NCBI RefSeq assembly: GCF_030160275.1
Contig: NZ_BSOA01000003.1
Coordinates: 186,001-250,000, forward strand
DNA length: 64,000 nt
From: Dyella flagellata
Lineage (GTDB): Bacteria > Pseudomonadota > Gammaproteobacteria > Xanthomonadales > Rhodanobacteraceae
Direction of reading: 5' to 3'
Shown: piece after piece, positions 44,429-52,918 of the stretch
Layout of the letters: every line of letters begins with the position of its first letter
Numbering within the stretch: position 1 is the stretch's first letter
Notes under the pieces: generated by a model
The model's input: the letters and a program-made list of their open reading frames with translations, nothing else
What the model was told of the DNA's origin: nothing
Database searches by the model: none
Translations under genes and position numbers: made by a program

Positions 44429-45283
44429 GTGAAAGCGCTGGATCTCGACGCCGTCAAAGCCTTCGTTTTTATCGCCGATCTGCAGAGCTTCACGCGTGCG
44501 GCGGAGATACTCGATACCACCCAATCGGCGCTCAGCCTGAAGCTGAGGCGCCTGGAAGAACAGCTTGGCCGGCGCCTGCTGGAACGCACGCCGCGACAGG
44601 TGCGTCTGTCGGCAGAGGGCGCGGTATTCCTCGACGCAGCGCGTTCCCTCATGGGGGCGCACGAACGCGCCGTTGCCTCCTTCCAGGAAGAGCGGCGCCG
44701 CCTGACCATTGGCATCAGCCAGATGATCGTCGGCAGCGAATTGCCAGCCCTGCTGCGCCGCATGAATGAGCATGATCCCAACCTGCTGATCGAAATGCGT
44801 GTGGCAGGGTCGCGTGATGTCATGCAAGCGTATGAAGAAGGTGCGCTGGATGCCGCGCTGGTGGTTCAGTCCGATAACCGCCGCAACCAGGGCGAAACGG
44901 TCTTCACCGAGAGTTTCGCTTGGATCGGCGTCCCGCATTGGGAATCGCGTCCCGGCCAGCCTTTGCCGCTATCGACCCAAGGCGACTCCTGCAGCATCCG
45001 CGCCGCAGCCGTGCGTGCACTGGATGAAGCGGGGATTGCGTGGACCGAGGTTTTCATCGGCAAGGGCGCTGCGGTCGTGGGTGCCGCCGCCGCGGCAGGT
45101 CTTGCTATCGCCGTACTTGCACGGCGTACAGCGCCCAGCGGCACCATCGACTTGGGCTCGGTTTTGTCGCTACCCCCGCTGCCTACCCAGGAAGTGGTGC
45201 TGTATACAGCGCTCAACGACCGTCGCTCGCGTAATGCGCTGCGTACGCTGACCGAGGCGTTCAAGAGTCTTTCTGTAGTGTAG
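44429..45283 (+). CDS. LysR-type transcriptional regulator
   Basis: The protein has a typical LysR N-terminal helix-turn-helix: LDAVKAFVFIADLQSFTRAA, then EILDTTQSALSLKLRRLEEQ, and LGRRLLERTPRQVRLSAEG. An effector-binding domain follows with ISQMIVGSELPALLRRMNEH. A GTG start at 44429 gives 284 residues and begins just before family similarity; an upstream GTG at 44342 is in the repeat and less likely. No divergent partner gene is present, so the target is unknown. It is monocistronic and the last conserved gene before the AT-richer toxin-antitoxin islet. Confidence 0.85.
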   Translation: MKALDLDAVKAFVFIADLQSFTRAAEILDTTQSALSLKLRRLEEQLGRRLLERTPRQVRLSAEGAVFLDAARSLMGAHERAVASFQEERRRLTIGISQMIVGSELPALLRRMNEHDPNLLIEMRVAGSRDVMQAYEEGALDAALVVQSDNRRNQGETVFTESFAWIGVPHWESRPGQPLPLSTQGDSCSIRAAAVRALDEAGIAWTEVFIGKGAAVVGAAAAAGLAIAVLARRTAPSGTIDLGSVLSLPPLPTQEVVLYTALNDRRSRNALRTLTEAFKSLSVV

Positions 45284-45486
45284 GTAACTCAGAAGAGCTC
45301 CGGTGAATAATCGGCGCCGTTTCCCCACACCGAGCAGGGGTGGGCGCCGCTTGGTAATAAACACCAAACAGATCAAATTCATCGATACCTCCGCGGCGGC
45401 CGGCTGCTGAATGGATGCCCCCCAAACTGACATGACGGCATTCTGGCGCCCAAGCATTGATTGAGGTGGCGCTGGCCGCTTCTTTT

Positions 45487-45502
45487 GTATAAAATTTTAT
45501 AC
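45487..45502. promoter_or_regulatory. Perfect 16-bp palindrome, likely operator of the toxin-antitoxin pair
   Basis: GTATAAAATTTTATAC is fully symmetric and lies 11 bp before the toxin ATG, overlapping TATAAA-like promoter sequence. TA antitoxins commonly bind such dyads to repress their own operon. The function is inferred from position and symmetry. Confidence 0.65.
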
Positions 45503-45513
45503 GTCAATGTGCA

Positions 45514-45849
45514 ATGGATAAAGAGATTCGCTGGGTTGGCTCAGCCTACGACGACCTGTTGGCTTTTCCTGTCGAAGCTCGCCGGCAGGCGGGGTTCCAG
45601 TTGGGCAAAGTCCAGGCAGGCCTTGAACCAGAAGATTGGAAGCCGTTCGATGACATTGGTGCGGGCACCCGTGAAATTCGTCTGCGTGATACGGGAGGTG
45701 CGTTCCGGGTGATGTACGTTGCCAAATTCGAGGAGGCTGTTTATGTCCTGCACTGTTTCCAAAAGAAAACACAGACAACCAGTCGGCAGGACAAGCACAT
45801 TGCCGAGGCCCGCTATCGAGCCATCGTCAACGCGAATAGAGGCAGATGA
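45514..45849 (+). CDS. higB: RelE/HigB-type toxin (phage Gp49-like family)
   Basis: The 111-residue protein resembles the Gp49-like HigB family of mRNA interferases: IRWVGSAYDDLLAFPVEARR at the start, then GTREIRLRDTGGAFRVMYVA and VYVLHCFQKKTQTTSRQDKH at the C-terminal part. Toxin-first order is usual for higBA. Its stop overlaps the antitoxin start (ATGA). Base composition is lower in GC than the flanks, which suggests transfer. Activity is inferred; the nearest catalytic residues of RelE-type toxins were not checked. Confidence 0.8.
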   Translation: MDKEIRWVGSAYDDLLAFPVEARRQAGFQLGKVQAGLEPEDWKPFDDIGAGTREIRLRDTGGAFRVMYVAKFEEAVYVLHCFQKKTQTTSRQDKHIAEARYRAIVNANRGR

Positions 45850-46184
45850 TGAAGACTGACACTGAAATCCGTCATGTGACCAAGCCTGGGGCGAATCTGT
45901 TCCTGGAGTTGGGGTTTTCTCCTCCGGAAGCCAAGCGGTTGCAGGCAGCGTCGAAGAAGCAGATCAACGATACAAAGCTGCTCAAGGAACAGCTTATGTG
46001 CGAGCTGGCAGCGTGGATTGAGCAGCATCATTTGAAACAGTCTGAAGCAGCGGAAATCTTGATGGTCTCTCGTCCGCGCGTGTCAGACGTGGTGAACATG
46101 AAGGCTGCTAAGTTCACTATCGACGCCCTGGTGGAGATGTTGAGCCGGGTCGGGAAGCCCGTGCGGCTGGCAATCGGTCGATAA
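45846..46184 (+). CDS. higA: XRE-family antitoxin (HigA-type, HTH_37)
   Basis: The 112-residue helix-turn-helix protein has LKQSEAAEILMVSRPRVSDV as DNA-binding motif, followed by FTIDALVEMLSRVGKPVRLA. It is expected to neutralise the toxin and repress the operon through the palindrome upstream. Start is either ATG at 45846 (overlapping the toxin stop) or 45849. A second protein of the same type follows 53 bp later. Confidence 0.82.
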   Translation: MMKTDTEIRHVTKPGANLFLELGFSPPEAKRLQAASKKQINDTKLLKEQLMCELAAWIEQHHLKQSEAAEILMVSRPRVSDVVNMKAAKFTIDALVEMLSRVGKPVRLAIGR

Positions 46185-46237
46185 GTTGTGGGTACTTGAA
46201 GGCAGTGCTTACTTCACGAGGTGCGCGGGAGTACGCG

Positions 46238-46558
46238 ATGGCTCGCAAAGCCAATTCCAAGGGAATCGACAATGTGCTGGTCGACCTCGGGTTCGACGAT
46301 GCAGAAGAGCTTTCAGCGAAGGCCATGCTCGCGCTCAAGCTGAATAAATTGATCGACAAGCGAGGACTCTGCCAGACCGAAGTCGCTGCGATTACAGGCA
46401 TGACGCAACCCAAGGTATCCCAGGTACGTCGCTATAAGTTACAGAACATTTCGCTTGAGCGACTGATGCAAGCTCTCGTCGCCTTTGATCAACATGTCGA
46501 GATTGTCGTATATCAGGCGCGCCGTGCACATGCGCTGGGTATCAGCGTAGCGGCCTGA
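46238..46558 (+). CDS. Second XRE-family (HTH_37) antitoxin-like protein, no toxin partner visible
   Basis: This 106-residue protein has the same architecture as the upstream antitoxin: DNVLVDLGFDDAEELSAKAM and the HTH LCQTEVAAITGMTQPKVSQV, then LERLMQALVAFDQHVEIVV. The ATG at 46238 is preferred because GGGAG lies 7 nt upstream; a TTG at 46196 is less likely. No toxin-like gene adjoins it, so it may be a solitary regulator, a remnant of a second TA pair, or a third component of the higBA unit. It ends 10 bp before a terminator next to tRNA-Leu. Confidence 0.75.
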   Translation: MARKANSKGIDNVLVDLGFDDAEELSAKAMLALKLNKLIDKRGLCQTEVAAITGMTQPKVSQVRRYKLQNISLERLMQALVAFDQHVEIVVYQARRAHALGISVAA

Positions 46559-46567
46559 CTGAAAAGA

Positions 46568-46592
46568 CAAAGGCCGCGTAAGCGGCCTTTGC
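46568..46592. terminator. Bidirectional terminator between the antitoxin-like gene and tRNA-Leu
   Basis: AAAGGCCGC-GTAA-GCGGCCTTT is a 9-bp stem with T/A runs on both sides. It lies 7 bp from the 3' end of the tRNA and 10 bp from the antitoxin-like stop, so it can serve both. Confidence 0.85.
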
Positions 46593-46598
46593 TGATCT

Positions 46599-46684
46599 TG
46601 GTACCGGTGATAGGACTTGAACCTACACTCTGTCGCCAGAAGCGGATTTTGAGTCCGCCGCGTCTACCATTCCGCCACACCGGC
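46599..46684 (-). tRNA. tRNA-Leu (CAA anticodon)
   Basis: On the minus strand the sequence starts GCCGGTGTGGCGGAATGGTA and ends ATCACCGGTACCA with encoded CCA. The anticodon stem GCGGA/TCCGC encloses the loop CTCAAAA, giving anticodon CAA. A long variable arm, typical of class II leucine tRNAs, follows. The T arm has GTTCAAGTC. Length is 86 nt including CCA. It reads UUG codons. Confidence 0.93.
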
Positions 46685-46710
46685 AAGTGCGAACGCGCAT
46701 TATGCCGGAT

Positions 46711-47298
46711 TTAGTGCACCGGGTCGAGACTCAGTTTGCGGTCATGGCGCTCGTAGCAGCGGTCGCCGTCTTTGGGCTGGAACACGGCGCAATGGGTCAT
46801 GTTGCCGGAATAGATGTGCAGGCTTACCGCGACCTTGTCTTCGCTGGGATTGCGAATGGTGTGGTACTCGTGCGGCGGGATCAGGCTGCCGGCGGAGCCG
46901 GGGCCGGCCTGGATCGAGCCGACCGGCTGGAAGCGGTACTGGTCCTCCTGGTCGCCGGCGGCCATGCGCTCGTATTGGATAACTTCCAACGCACCGCTCC
47001 AGACGCCTTCCACGCACCACATGCCGCAGTGGTCGTGGATGGGGGTGCCTTGGCCTGGGCCCCAGGTCATGGCCACCACGCAGTAGCCGTATTCGTCGCT
47101 GTGATAGAGCTCGCGGCGGGCGTAACGGCCCTCGGCGGTTTCGAACACGCAGGCGGGCAGGACGATTTCCTGGCTCTGGATCAGCTTGCACAGGCTGTTG
47201 CGCAGGCTGTCCGTGATGGCTGGCGTGGAGCCCTTGGCGACGGCGGTGTCGATCGCCTGAATGAGTTTCCGACAGCCGGGGAATTCCGTGGTGAGCAT
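46711..47298 (-). CDS. Cysteine dioxygenase family protein (thiol dioxygenase cupin)
   Basis: The 195-residue cupin has the iron site GTPIHDHCGMWCVEG (His-x-His) and the later PPHEYHTIRN histidine typical of cysteine and 3-mercaptopropionate dioxygenases. It would oxidise a thiol to a sulfinic acid. The start at 47298 (MLTTEFPGCRKLIQAI) was chosen because the upstream extension overlaps the divergent gene and has no similarity. The substrate cannot be decided. It diverges from a small gene at 47398. Confidence 0.85.
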   Translation of the reverse strand: MLTTEFPGCRKLIQAIDTAVAKGSTPAITDSLRNSLCKLIQSQEIVLPACVFETAEGRYARRELYHSDEYGYCVVAMTWGPGQGTPIHDHCGMWCVEGVWSGALEVIQYERMAAGDQEDQYRFQPVGSIQAGPGSAGSLIPPHEYHTIRNPSEDKVAVSLHIYSGNMTHCAVFQPKDGDRCYERHDRKLSLDPVH

Positions 47299-47397
47299 GA
47301 TGGTCTCGGTCGATCTGAAGGACTTGCCACCCAGGAAAGCCTTTGCATGGGGCTTCTCTGCTAGCCTTCCTCGAAATGACCCGAGGGGGGAGCGTCC

Positions 47398-47715
47398 ATG
47401 GGTGTGATGGTAATTGTAGCGTACCGCCCGAAGCCGGGGTGTGCCGAGGAACTGGAGGCCCTGGTCCAAGAGCACGTCCCGTGCCTACGCACATTGGGGT
47501 TGGTCACCGACCGACCCGCACAGGCCATGCGGGGCCTGGATGGCATCATCGTGGAGGTGTTCGAGTGGAAGGACGGCGCCATCGAGGATGCCCACATGAG
47601 CGCGCGCGTGGTGGAACTGTGGGAGCGCTTCGCGCTCGTCTGCGACTACGTGCCGCTGCGCGAGCTACCCGAGGCAGGGAAGATGTTTGCCGAGTTCAGG
47701 CCGCTCGCGCGGTAA
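47398..47715 (+). CDS. Hypothetical protein, possible ABM-type dimeric barrel
   Basis: This 105-residue protein begins GVMVIVAYRPKPGCAEELEA and continues LVQEHVPCLRTLGLVTDRPA. Its early beta-strand and helix pattern and the DGIIVEVFEWKDGAI segment resemble ferredoxin-like ABM-domain proteins, but this is not certain. GGGGGGAG precedes the ATG by about 6 nt. It is divergent from the cysteine dioxygenase gene, and codon use resembles the neighbours, which supports it being a true gene. Function unknown. Confidence 0.65.
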   Translation: MGVMVIVAYRPKPGCAEELEALVQEHVPCLRTLGLVTDRPAQAMRGLDGIIVEVFEWKDGAIEDAHMSARVVELWERFALVCDYVPLRELPEAGKMFAEFRPLAR

Positions 47716-47746
47716 CCGCCACGAACCCCGAAAATCGTCAACTTGC

Positions 47747-47774
47747 GTAGGCTGGGATTGTCATCCCAGCCTAC
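47747..47774. repeat. REP-like intergenic hairpin, single unit (copy 8)
   Basis: GTAGGCTGGGATTGTCATCC plus CAGCCTAC, just 8 bp from the metX stop, between convergent genes. Same family as 641-708. Confidence 0.8.
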
Positions 47775-47782
47775 GAGCCTCA

Positions 47783-48883
47783 TCAAAGTTTCGAGAGAAA
47801 GCCGCCGATCGCGCGGCTGTAGTTCTCGATATCCACCAGGAAGGCGTCGTGGCCCTGCGGCGAATCCAGGGCAACGAATTCGACCTTGGCGCCGGCCGCC
47901 TCTAGCCCTTCTGCGATCTGCTCCTGCTGCTCCAGCGGGAACAGGATGTCGGTGCTCACGCCGATCACCAGCGCCTGCTCGATGCGGATGCGCTGCAAGC
48001 CTGCCATGACGTTGCCTTGGCCGTACTCGGCCATGTCGAACCAATCGCTGGCGCGCGAAAGATACAGGTAGCTGTTGGGATCGAAGGTGCGTACAAAGCG
48101 CCGGGCGTGGCTTTCGAGATACGACTCCACCTGGAATTCGAAGCCGAACGGCTGTTCTTCGCGTTGCTCGGGATCGAGGCGGATGCGCGCGAAGCGGCCG
48201 TTCCATTCCATCGCGGAACGATAGGTGATCACACCGAGTTTGCGGGCGATGCTCATGCCGATGTCCGGGTAGCGTTCGTCGCCGTATTGGCCGCCATGCC
48301 AGTTCGGGTCGAGCCGGATCGCCTCGCGCTGCAAGGAGCGGATGGCGATGGCGAACGGTTGCGCTTGCGGCGCCGTATCCACGCTGATGTGCGCGCGCAC
48401 GCTGCCGGGATGCAGCACCATGTAGCCCAGGGCGCTCATGCCGCCCATCGAGCAGCCGATCAGGCAGGCCAGCTGTGCGATGCCCAGGCTCTCGACCAGC
48501 GCATGCGCCGCGTTGGCGACATCTTCCAGGGCAAGTTCGGGGAAGGTGAGACGATACGCTTCCCCGGTGGCCGGATCGATGGAGGCGGGGCAGGTGGAGC
48601 CCTTGTCGCTGCCCAGCGAATTGACGCAGATCACGAACCAGCGCCGGGTATCGATCGCCTTGCCTGGGCCAAGCATGCCTTCCCACCAGCCGTGCGAGGG
48701 ATCTTGCTCGTTGGACGCGGCGTGCGCGCTGGGTGACAGGCCGGTGAGAATCAGTACGGCGTTGTCCCGGGCGGTGTTCAAGCTGCCCCAGGTTTCGTAG
48801 GCGATCCGGGCATCCTGCAAGCTGCCGCCGCGCTTCAGGGCGAACGGTGAGAGCAGGTTGAAGTATTGGCGTGCGTCGCTCAT
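47783..48883 (-). CDS. metX: MetX-family acyltransferase, probably serine O-succinyltransferase
   Basis: The 366-residue alpha/beta-hydrolase has the nucleophile loop GCSMGGMSALGYM, the aspartate in GVSTDILFP and the histidine in DSPQGHDAFL, completing the Ser-Asp-His triad. The stretch GSDKGSTCPASIDPATGEAY and the HISVDTAPQAQPFAIAIRSL region resemble the xanthomonad-type proteins known to act as L-serine O-succinyltransferases for cysteine synthesis rather than homoserine acetyltransferases. No metY or metB lies next to it. The start at 48883 fits the family. The precise substrate is inferred. Confidence 0.82.
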   Translation of the reverse strand: MSDARQYFNLLSPFALKRGGSLQDARIAYETWGSLNTARDNAVLILTGLSPSAHAASNEQDPSHGWWEGMLGPGKAIDTRRWFVICVNSLGSDKGSTCPASIDPATGEAYRLTFPELALEDVANAAHALVESLGIAQLACLIGCSMGGMSALGYMVLHPGSVRAHISVDTAPQAQPFAIAIRSLQREAIRLDPNWHGGQYGDERYPDIGMSIARKLGVITYRSAMEWNGRFARIRLDPEQREEQPFGFEFQVESYLESHARRFVRTFDPNSYLYLSRASDWFDMAEYGQGNVMAGLQRIRIEQALVIGVSTDILFPLEQQEQIAEGLEAAGAKVEFVALDSPQGHDAFLVDIENYSRAIGGFLSKL

Positions 48884-48905
48884 GACCAGTCCTTGTTCGC
48901 GATCT

Positions 48906-49955
48906 TCAATCATGCACTTTGTCGATGACGACGTTCACCGGCGTCTTGCTGTCTACCTCAACCGTGCCGCCATCACCTTCCAGGTCTCCGGCTTGCGCGA
49001 CCGCATTGCCGCTATGGCTGATGCGCGCACCAATCACCACGCGCGGCACGGACGATAGCTTCATCGATGGCAGCATGCTCATTGCATCGTCCAGCGTGAC
49101 CGTGGTGGGCAACTGGCTGGCGTCGAGCTTGGCCACTGCCAGCGGCATCGGTGGACCGTGTTCCGCGCGAGCGTAGACGAACAGCGTATCGCCGGCGGCG
49201 AGTTTGGCTTTGAGTGCCGGTGCCAGCGCCACTTTTACCTGCAGCGAGAGCCCGGCAGAAGCCGGGGCTGTCGAACTTGAGGGTGCAGCCGGTGTACCGG
49301 CGCGGGCGTCCGCCAGGGCGATTTGTTGCGCAACGGCCTGGGCGACGGTGGAGCCTGGCTGCAATTGCGGCTGCAGGATACGCCAGGTGGACGCCGCGTC
49401 GGCAAAGCGGCCCTGCTGGAAATCGCTGATACCCAGCAACCAAAGCCCGCGCTGGTTATCCGGTTCGAGTTTCACCGCCTGTTCCAGCAGCTCACGCGCG
49501 CGTTTGTCGATGTAGTGATCCGGACGGGCGGTGGAATCGGCTTGCGCCCAACCCACCATGGCGCCGGTATCGTTGGGCCGCAGCTTCAAGGCTTGCCCGA
49601 AGGCATTGCGCGCCTCTTCCGGCTGCTGCATTTCCATCTCGGCCTGCGCCAGCAGCATCCAGCCTTGGGCATCAGCGGGTTGCGCAACGAGGTGCGCGCG
49701 CAATTCATCCAGCGCCTTGTTGACGTCGGTGAGGGTCTGCGCCTGGGTCGATACGCCTTCAAGTGTGGCTGGCGTGCCGATCTGCCGATATAGCAATGCT
49801 GTGCCGGCCGGCACCACCAGTGCAATAGCCAGCATGAGTACGAAAAGGCTGCGCGGTCGACCTGCCTGCCGCCCGTGCCGCAGCAGCGGAAGCAGCAGCA
49901 AGGCCAGCGCCACAGCGGTCATCACTGCGGCGGAAATATAGAAAAGCGATTTCAC
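48906..49955 (-). CDS. ccmI: Cytochrome c maturation protein CcmI (GTG start)
   Basis: CcmI is the apocytochrome-c chaperone of the heme lyase complex. The 349-residue protein has two N-terminal membrane helices (about 3-20 and 31-50), a TPR region (about 75-200, including EEARNAFGQALKLRPNDTGA), and a C-terminal periplasmic beta domain. It starts with GTG at 49955, overlapping the ccmH stop (GTGA). It is the last gene of the leftward ccmABCDEFGHI operon, 22 bp before metX. Confidence 0.88.
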   Translation of the reverse strand: MKSLFYISAAVMTAVALALLLLPLLRHGRQAGRPRSLFVLMLAIALVVPAGTALLYRQIGTPATLEGVSTQAQTLTDVNKALDELRAHLVAQPADAQGWMLLAQAEMEMQQPEEARNAFGQALKLRPNDTGAMVGWAQADSTARPDHYIDKRARELLEQAVKLEPDNQRGLWLLGISDFQQGRFADAASTWRILQPQLQPGSTVAQAVAQQIALADARAGTPAAPSSSTAPASAGLSLQVKVALAPALKAKLAAGDTLFVYARAEHGPPMPLAVAKLDASQLPTTVTLDDAMSMLPSMKLSSVPRVVIGARISHSGNAVAQAGDLEGDGGTVEVDSKTPVNVVIDKVHD

Positions 49956-50401
49956 CAATCGTCCCCGTTGTCGGTCGGTGCGGATGCGGCGAGCGTGCCG
50001 GCCAGGCTGCGTTTGCGGATCGTGTAGGCAACAACCGCGCCGCCCGCAAGCAGGATCAGCAGCGGGCCGAACCATAGCAGCCAGGTGCGATGGTTCACCG
50101 GCGGATCGTAAAGCACGAATTCGGAGTAACGATCGACCAGGTACTGCTTGATCTCGGCGTCGCTCTTGCCTTGTTGCATCAGCTCGAACACCTTATGGCG
50201 CAAATCGCGCGCGAAATCGGCGTTGGAGTCGGCCAGGTTTTCGTCCTGACAGACCAGGCAGCGCAGTTCGCTGGTGAGATGCTGGAAGCGCAGTTCTTCG
50301 GCGTGGTCGCGGAACGGGAGCGGATCAATGGCCTGGGCGGCGGCGATGCCGGCGAAGGCGACCAGCATGAGCAGTACAGCGGTGCGCAGAAGCTTCACCA
50401 T
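49952..50401 (-). CDS. ccmH: Cytochrome c maturation protein CcmH
   Basis: CcmH reduces apocytochrome c thiols before heme attachment. The 149-residue protein has a signal peptide (LLRTAVLLMLVAFAGIAAAQ), the redox motif LRCLVCQDENLADSNADFAR with CxxC, and a C-terminal membrane helix (WLLWFGPLLILLAGGAVVAY). An ATG at 50413 is an alternative start. It lies 1 bp after ccmG. Confidence 0.93.
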   Translation of the reverse strand: MVKLLRTAVLLMLVAFAGIAAAQAIDPLPFRDHAEELRFQHLTSELRCLVCQDENLADSNADFARDLRHKVFELMQQGKSDAEIKQYLVDRYSEFVLYDPPVNHRTWLLWFGPLLILLAGGAVVAYTIRKRSLAGTLAASAPTDNGDDW

Positions 50402-50402
50402 T

Positions 50403-50945
50403 TCAGGGTGCATCCTTCTGCAGCGCCTCGATCGCAGGCTTGAGTTGCTGCGCGATCACTTCCGGCGTGAGCGGCCCGATGCGTTTGTAGCGGACCACGC
50501 CCTTGCCATCGATCAGGAATGTCTCCGGCGCGCCGTAGACGCCGAAGTCGATGGCGGTGTGGCCGCTTACATCGGTGATCACCATGTCGTAAGGATTGCC
50601 ATGCTGTGCCAGCCAGGCTTTCGCATCGTTGGCGTCGTCCTTGTAGTCGTAGCCGATCAGCGGAACACCGAGGCTCCTGGATTCGGCCATCAATACGGGA
50701 TGTTCTTCACCGCAGGCAAAGCACCAGCTCGCAAACACGTTCACCAGGTAAGGCTTGCCCAGCAGCGTATCTTTGCTCACCGTCTTCGTCGGCTGGTCCA
50801 GCATGGGCAAGGCGAAGGAAGGCGCCGGCTTGTTGATCAGCGGTGAAGGCACGGCGGTGGGATCGTGCGCGCTGTTCCACCAGATGCCGAAGCCGAGCAG
50901 CGCGGCAAGCAGTACGAAGGCAAACAGGGGCAGCAGCCGGCTCAT
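50403..50945 (-). CDS. ccmG: Thiol:disulfide interchange protein CcmG (DsbE)
   Basis: CcmG is a membrane-anchored thioredoxin-fold protein that keeps CcmH and apocytochrome c reduced. The 180-residue protein has an N-terminal anchor (LLPLFAFVLLAALLGFGIWW) and the active site ASWCFACGEEHPVLM with CxxC. The typical GAPETFLIDGKGVV follows. The start at 50945 overlaps the ccmF stop. Confidence 0.95.
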   Translation of the reverse strand: MSRLLPLFAFVLLAALLGFGIWWNSAHDPTAVPSPLINKPAPSFALPMLDQPTKTVSKDTLLGKPYLVNVFASWCFACGEEHPVLMAESRSLGVPLIGYDYKDDANDAKAWLAQHGNPYDMVITDVSGHTAIDFGVYGAPETFLIDGKGVVRYKRIGPLTPEVIAQQLKPAIEALQKDAP

Positions 50946-52918
50946 GCCTGTGTTTCCTGCAGCGCGGTCACAGTGATGGTTTGGGCAGCTTCCGCTTCGC
51001 GCTTCAAGCGGAAGCGGCGGTCGGCCGCACTGACAAAACCACCCAGCATCATGAACAGGCCGCCTCCCCAGATCCAACGCACGAACGGCTTGGTGTACAG
51101 GCGCAGGGCCCATGCGCCCTCCACGTGATGGGGATCCATCGGCTCGCCCAGTGCCACGTAGATATCGCGTGTGATGCCCGGATCGATCGCGGAAGTGGTC
51201 TGCACCTGCTCGTGGGTGTAGGTGCGCTTTTGCGGATGCATCACCGCAACCGGCGCGCCATTGCGCGTTACGGTGACTACGCCCTGGTGCGCCGTCCAGT
51301 TGGGTCCGGTGGCTTGCGTTACGCCATCAAAACGGAATTCATAGCCGCCGACCGTGGCGATTTCTCCAGGCGACAAGCGCACATCGCGCGTGACGCTCAG
51401 TGACTCGGACAACAGCACACCGATAATGAAAATCGCCACGCCCACGTGCGCCAGCAGCATGCCGGCCATCTCGGCGGGATAACGGCGCCCTCGCGGCATC
51501 TCGCGCCAGCGCTTCACTACGTACAGCAGCACGCCCACGCCTACCCACACCGCACAGGCCACGCCGGCGATCGCCTTGAACTGACCTTGCACAAAAAATG
51601 CCGCGATCAACGCGCACGCCGCCGCTGCGATGCCGGCACGCATGAGTACTTGCTTGAGTACGGGCGCTTCGCTGTTTCCCCAGCGCAGATACGGCCCGAA
51701 CGGCAGCAACAGCACCACTGGCGACATCAGCAGGGGAAACAGCAGTCCGAAGTAGGGCGGTCCCACTGAAATCTTGCCGAGGTTCAACGCGTCACCCAGC
51801 AAGGGAAACAGAGTGCCCAGCAGCACCATGGCCGCGGCGACGGTGAACATGAGGTTGCCGATCAGGATCGCGCTTTCGCGCGAAACCCACGCAAATGCCT
51901 TGCCGCCGGCCACCTTTGGTGCGCGCAATGCATAGAGCAGCAACGAGCCGCCGACCACCACCGCCAGGAAGCAAAGGATGTAGGTGCCGCGGCGAGGATC
52001 GGAGGCAAACGCATGGACCGAAGTGAGAATGCCCGAGCGCACCAGGAACGTACCCAGCAGCGATAGCGAAAACGCGAACAGCGACAGCAGGATGGTCCAT
52101 GCGCGCAGAGAACCGCGCTTCTCTGTCACCGCCTGAGCGTGGATCAGCGCTACTCCCACCAGCCACGGCATGAAGCTGGCGTTTTCCACCGGATCCCAGA
52201 ACCACCAGCCGCCCCAGCCCAGTTCCGCGTACGCCCACCAGCTGCCGGCGACGATGCCGCAGGAGAGGAAACCCCAAGCTGCATTCGTCCACGGGCGGGC
52301 CCAACGGACCCAGGCCTGTTCCATCGAGCCGCCGAGCAAGGCCGCGATGGAGAACGCAAAAGCGACCGAGAATCCGACATAGCCCATGTAGAGCACAGGT
52401 GGGTGGAAGGTCATACCCGGGTCTTGCAGGATCGGGTTGAGGTCCGCACCGTCCGGCGGCATCGGCAGCAGGCGTGCGAACGGATTGGAGGTGAACAGGA
52501 TGAAGCACAGAAAACCGGTCGAGATGATCCCCAGTACGCCCAGTACGCGCGCCAGAAACACATCCGGCAGGCGCCGGCTGAACAGGGTGAGCGCGACGGT
52601 CCATACGTTGAGGATCAGCACCCACAGCAGCATCGAGCCCTCGTGCGCGCCCCATACTGCCGCGATGCGGTAATACCAAGGCAACTGTAGATTGGAATTG
52701 GCGGCTACGTATTGCACGGAAAAATCGAAGCGTAAAAATGCCCAGGCCAGGATGGCGAAGGCCAGCGCCACGAATACAGCCTGCCCGGTTGCTGCCGGAC
52801 GCGCCACGGCCATCAACGCACGATTGCCACGCCATGCGCCGATCAACGGCAGCACGCTCTGCGCCAGCGCGAGAAACAAGGCAAGAATGAGTGCGAGCTG
52901 GCCGAGTTCGGGTGTCAT
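50942..52918 (-). CDS. ccmF: Cytochrome c heme lyase subunit CcmF
   Basis: CcmF is the core of the heme lyase that ligates heme to apocytochrome c. The 658-residue membrane protein has about 15 helices and the WWD heme-handling motif [20 protein letters not shown] at about 230-249. The conserved [20 protein letters not shown] and [15 protein letters not shown] segments are present. Its start overlaps ccmE (ATGA). Confidence 0.97.
   Translation of the reverse strand: MTPELGQLALILALFLALAQSVLPLIGAWRGNRALMAVARPAATGQAVFVALAFAILAWAFLRFDFSVQYVAANSNLQLPWYYRIAAVWGAHEGSMLLWVLILNVWTVALTLFSRRLPDVFLARVLGVLGIISTGFLCFILFTSNPFARLLPMPPDGADLNPILQDPGMTFHPPVLYMGYVGFSVAFAFSIAALLGGSMEQAWVRWARPWTNAAWGFLSCGIVAGSWWAYAELGWGGWWFWDPVENASFMPWLVGVALIHAQAVTEKRGSLRAWTILLSLFAFSLSLLGTFLVRSGILTSVHAFASDPRRGTYILCFLAVVVGGSLLLYALRAPKVAGGKAFAWVSRESAILIGNLMFTVAAAMVLLGTLFPLLGDALNLGKISVGPPYFGLLFPLLMSPVVLLLPFGPYLRWGNSEAPVLKQVLMRAGIAAAACALIAAFFVQGQFKAIAGVACAVWVGVGVLLYVVKRWREMPRGRRYPAEMAGMLLAHVGVAIFIIGVLLSESLSVTRDVRLSPGEIATVGGYEFRFDGVTQATGPNWTAHQGVVTVTRNGAPVAVMHPQKRTYTHEQVQTTSAIDPGITRDIYVALGEPMDPHHVEGAWALRLYTKPFVRWIWGGGLFMMLGGFVSAADRRFRLKREAEAAQTITVTALQETQA

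Noticed and set aside
45284-46600. Integrated island with attachment-site duplication of the tRNA-Leu 3' end
   Set aside because: No direct copy of the tRNA 3' end was found on the far side of the toxin-antitoxin islet, and no integrase gene is present.
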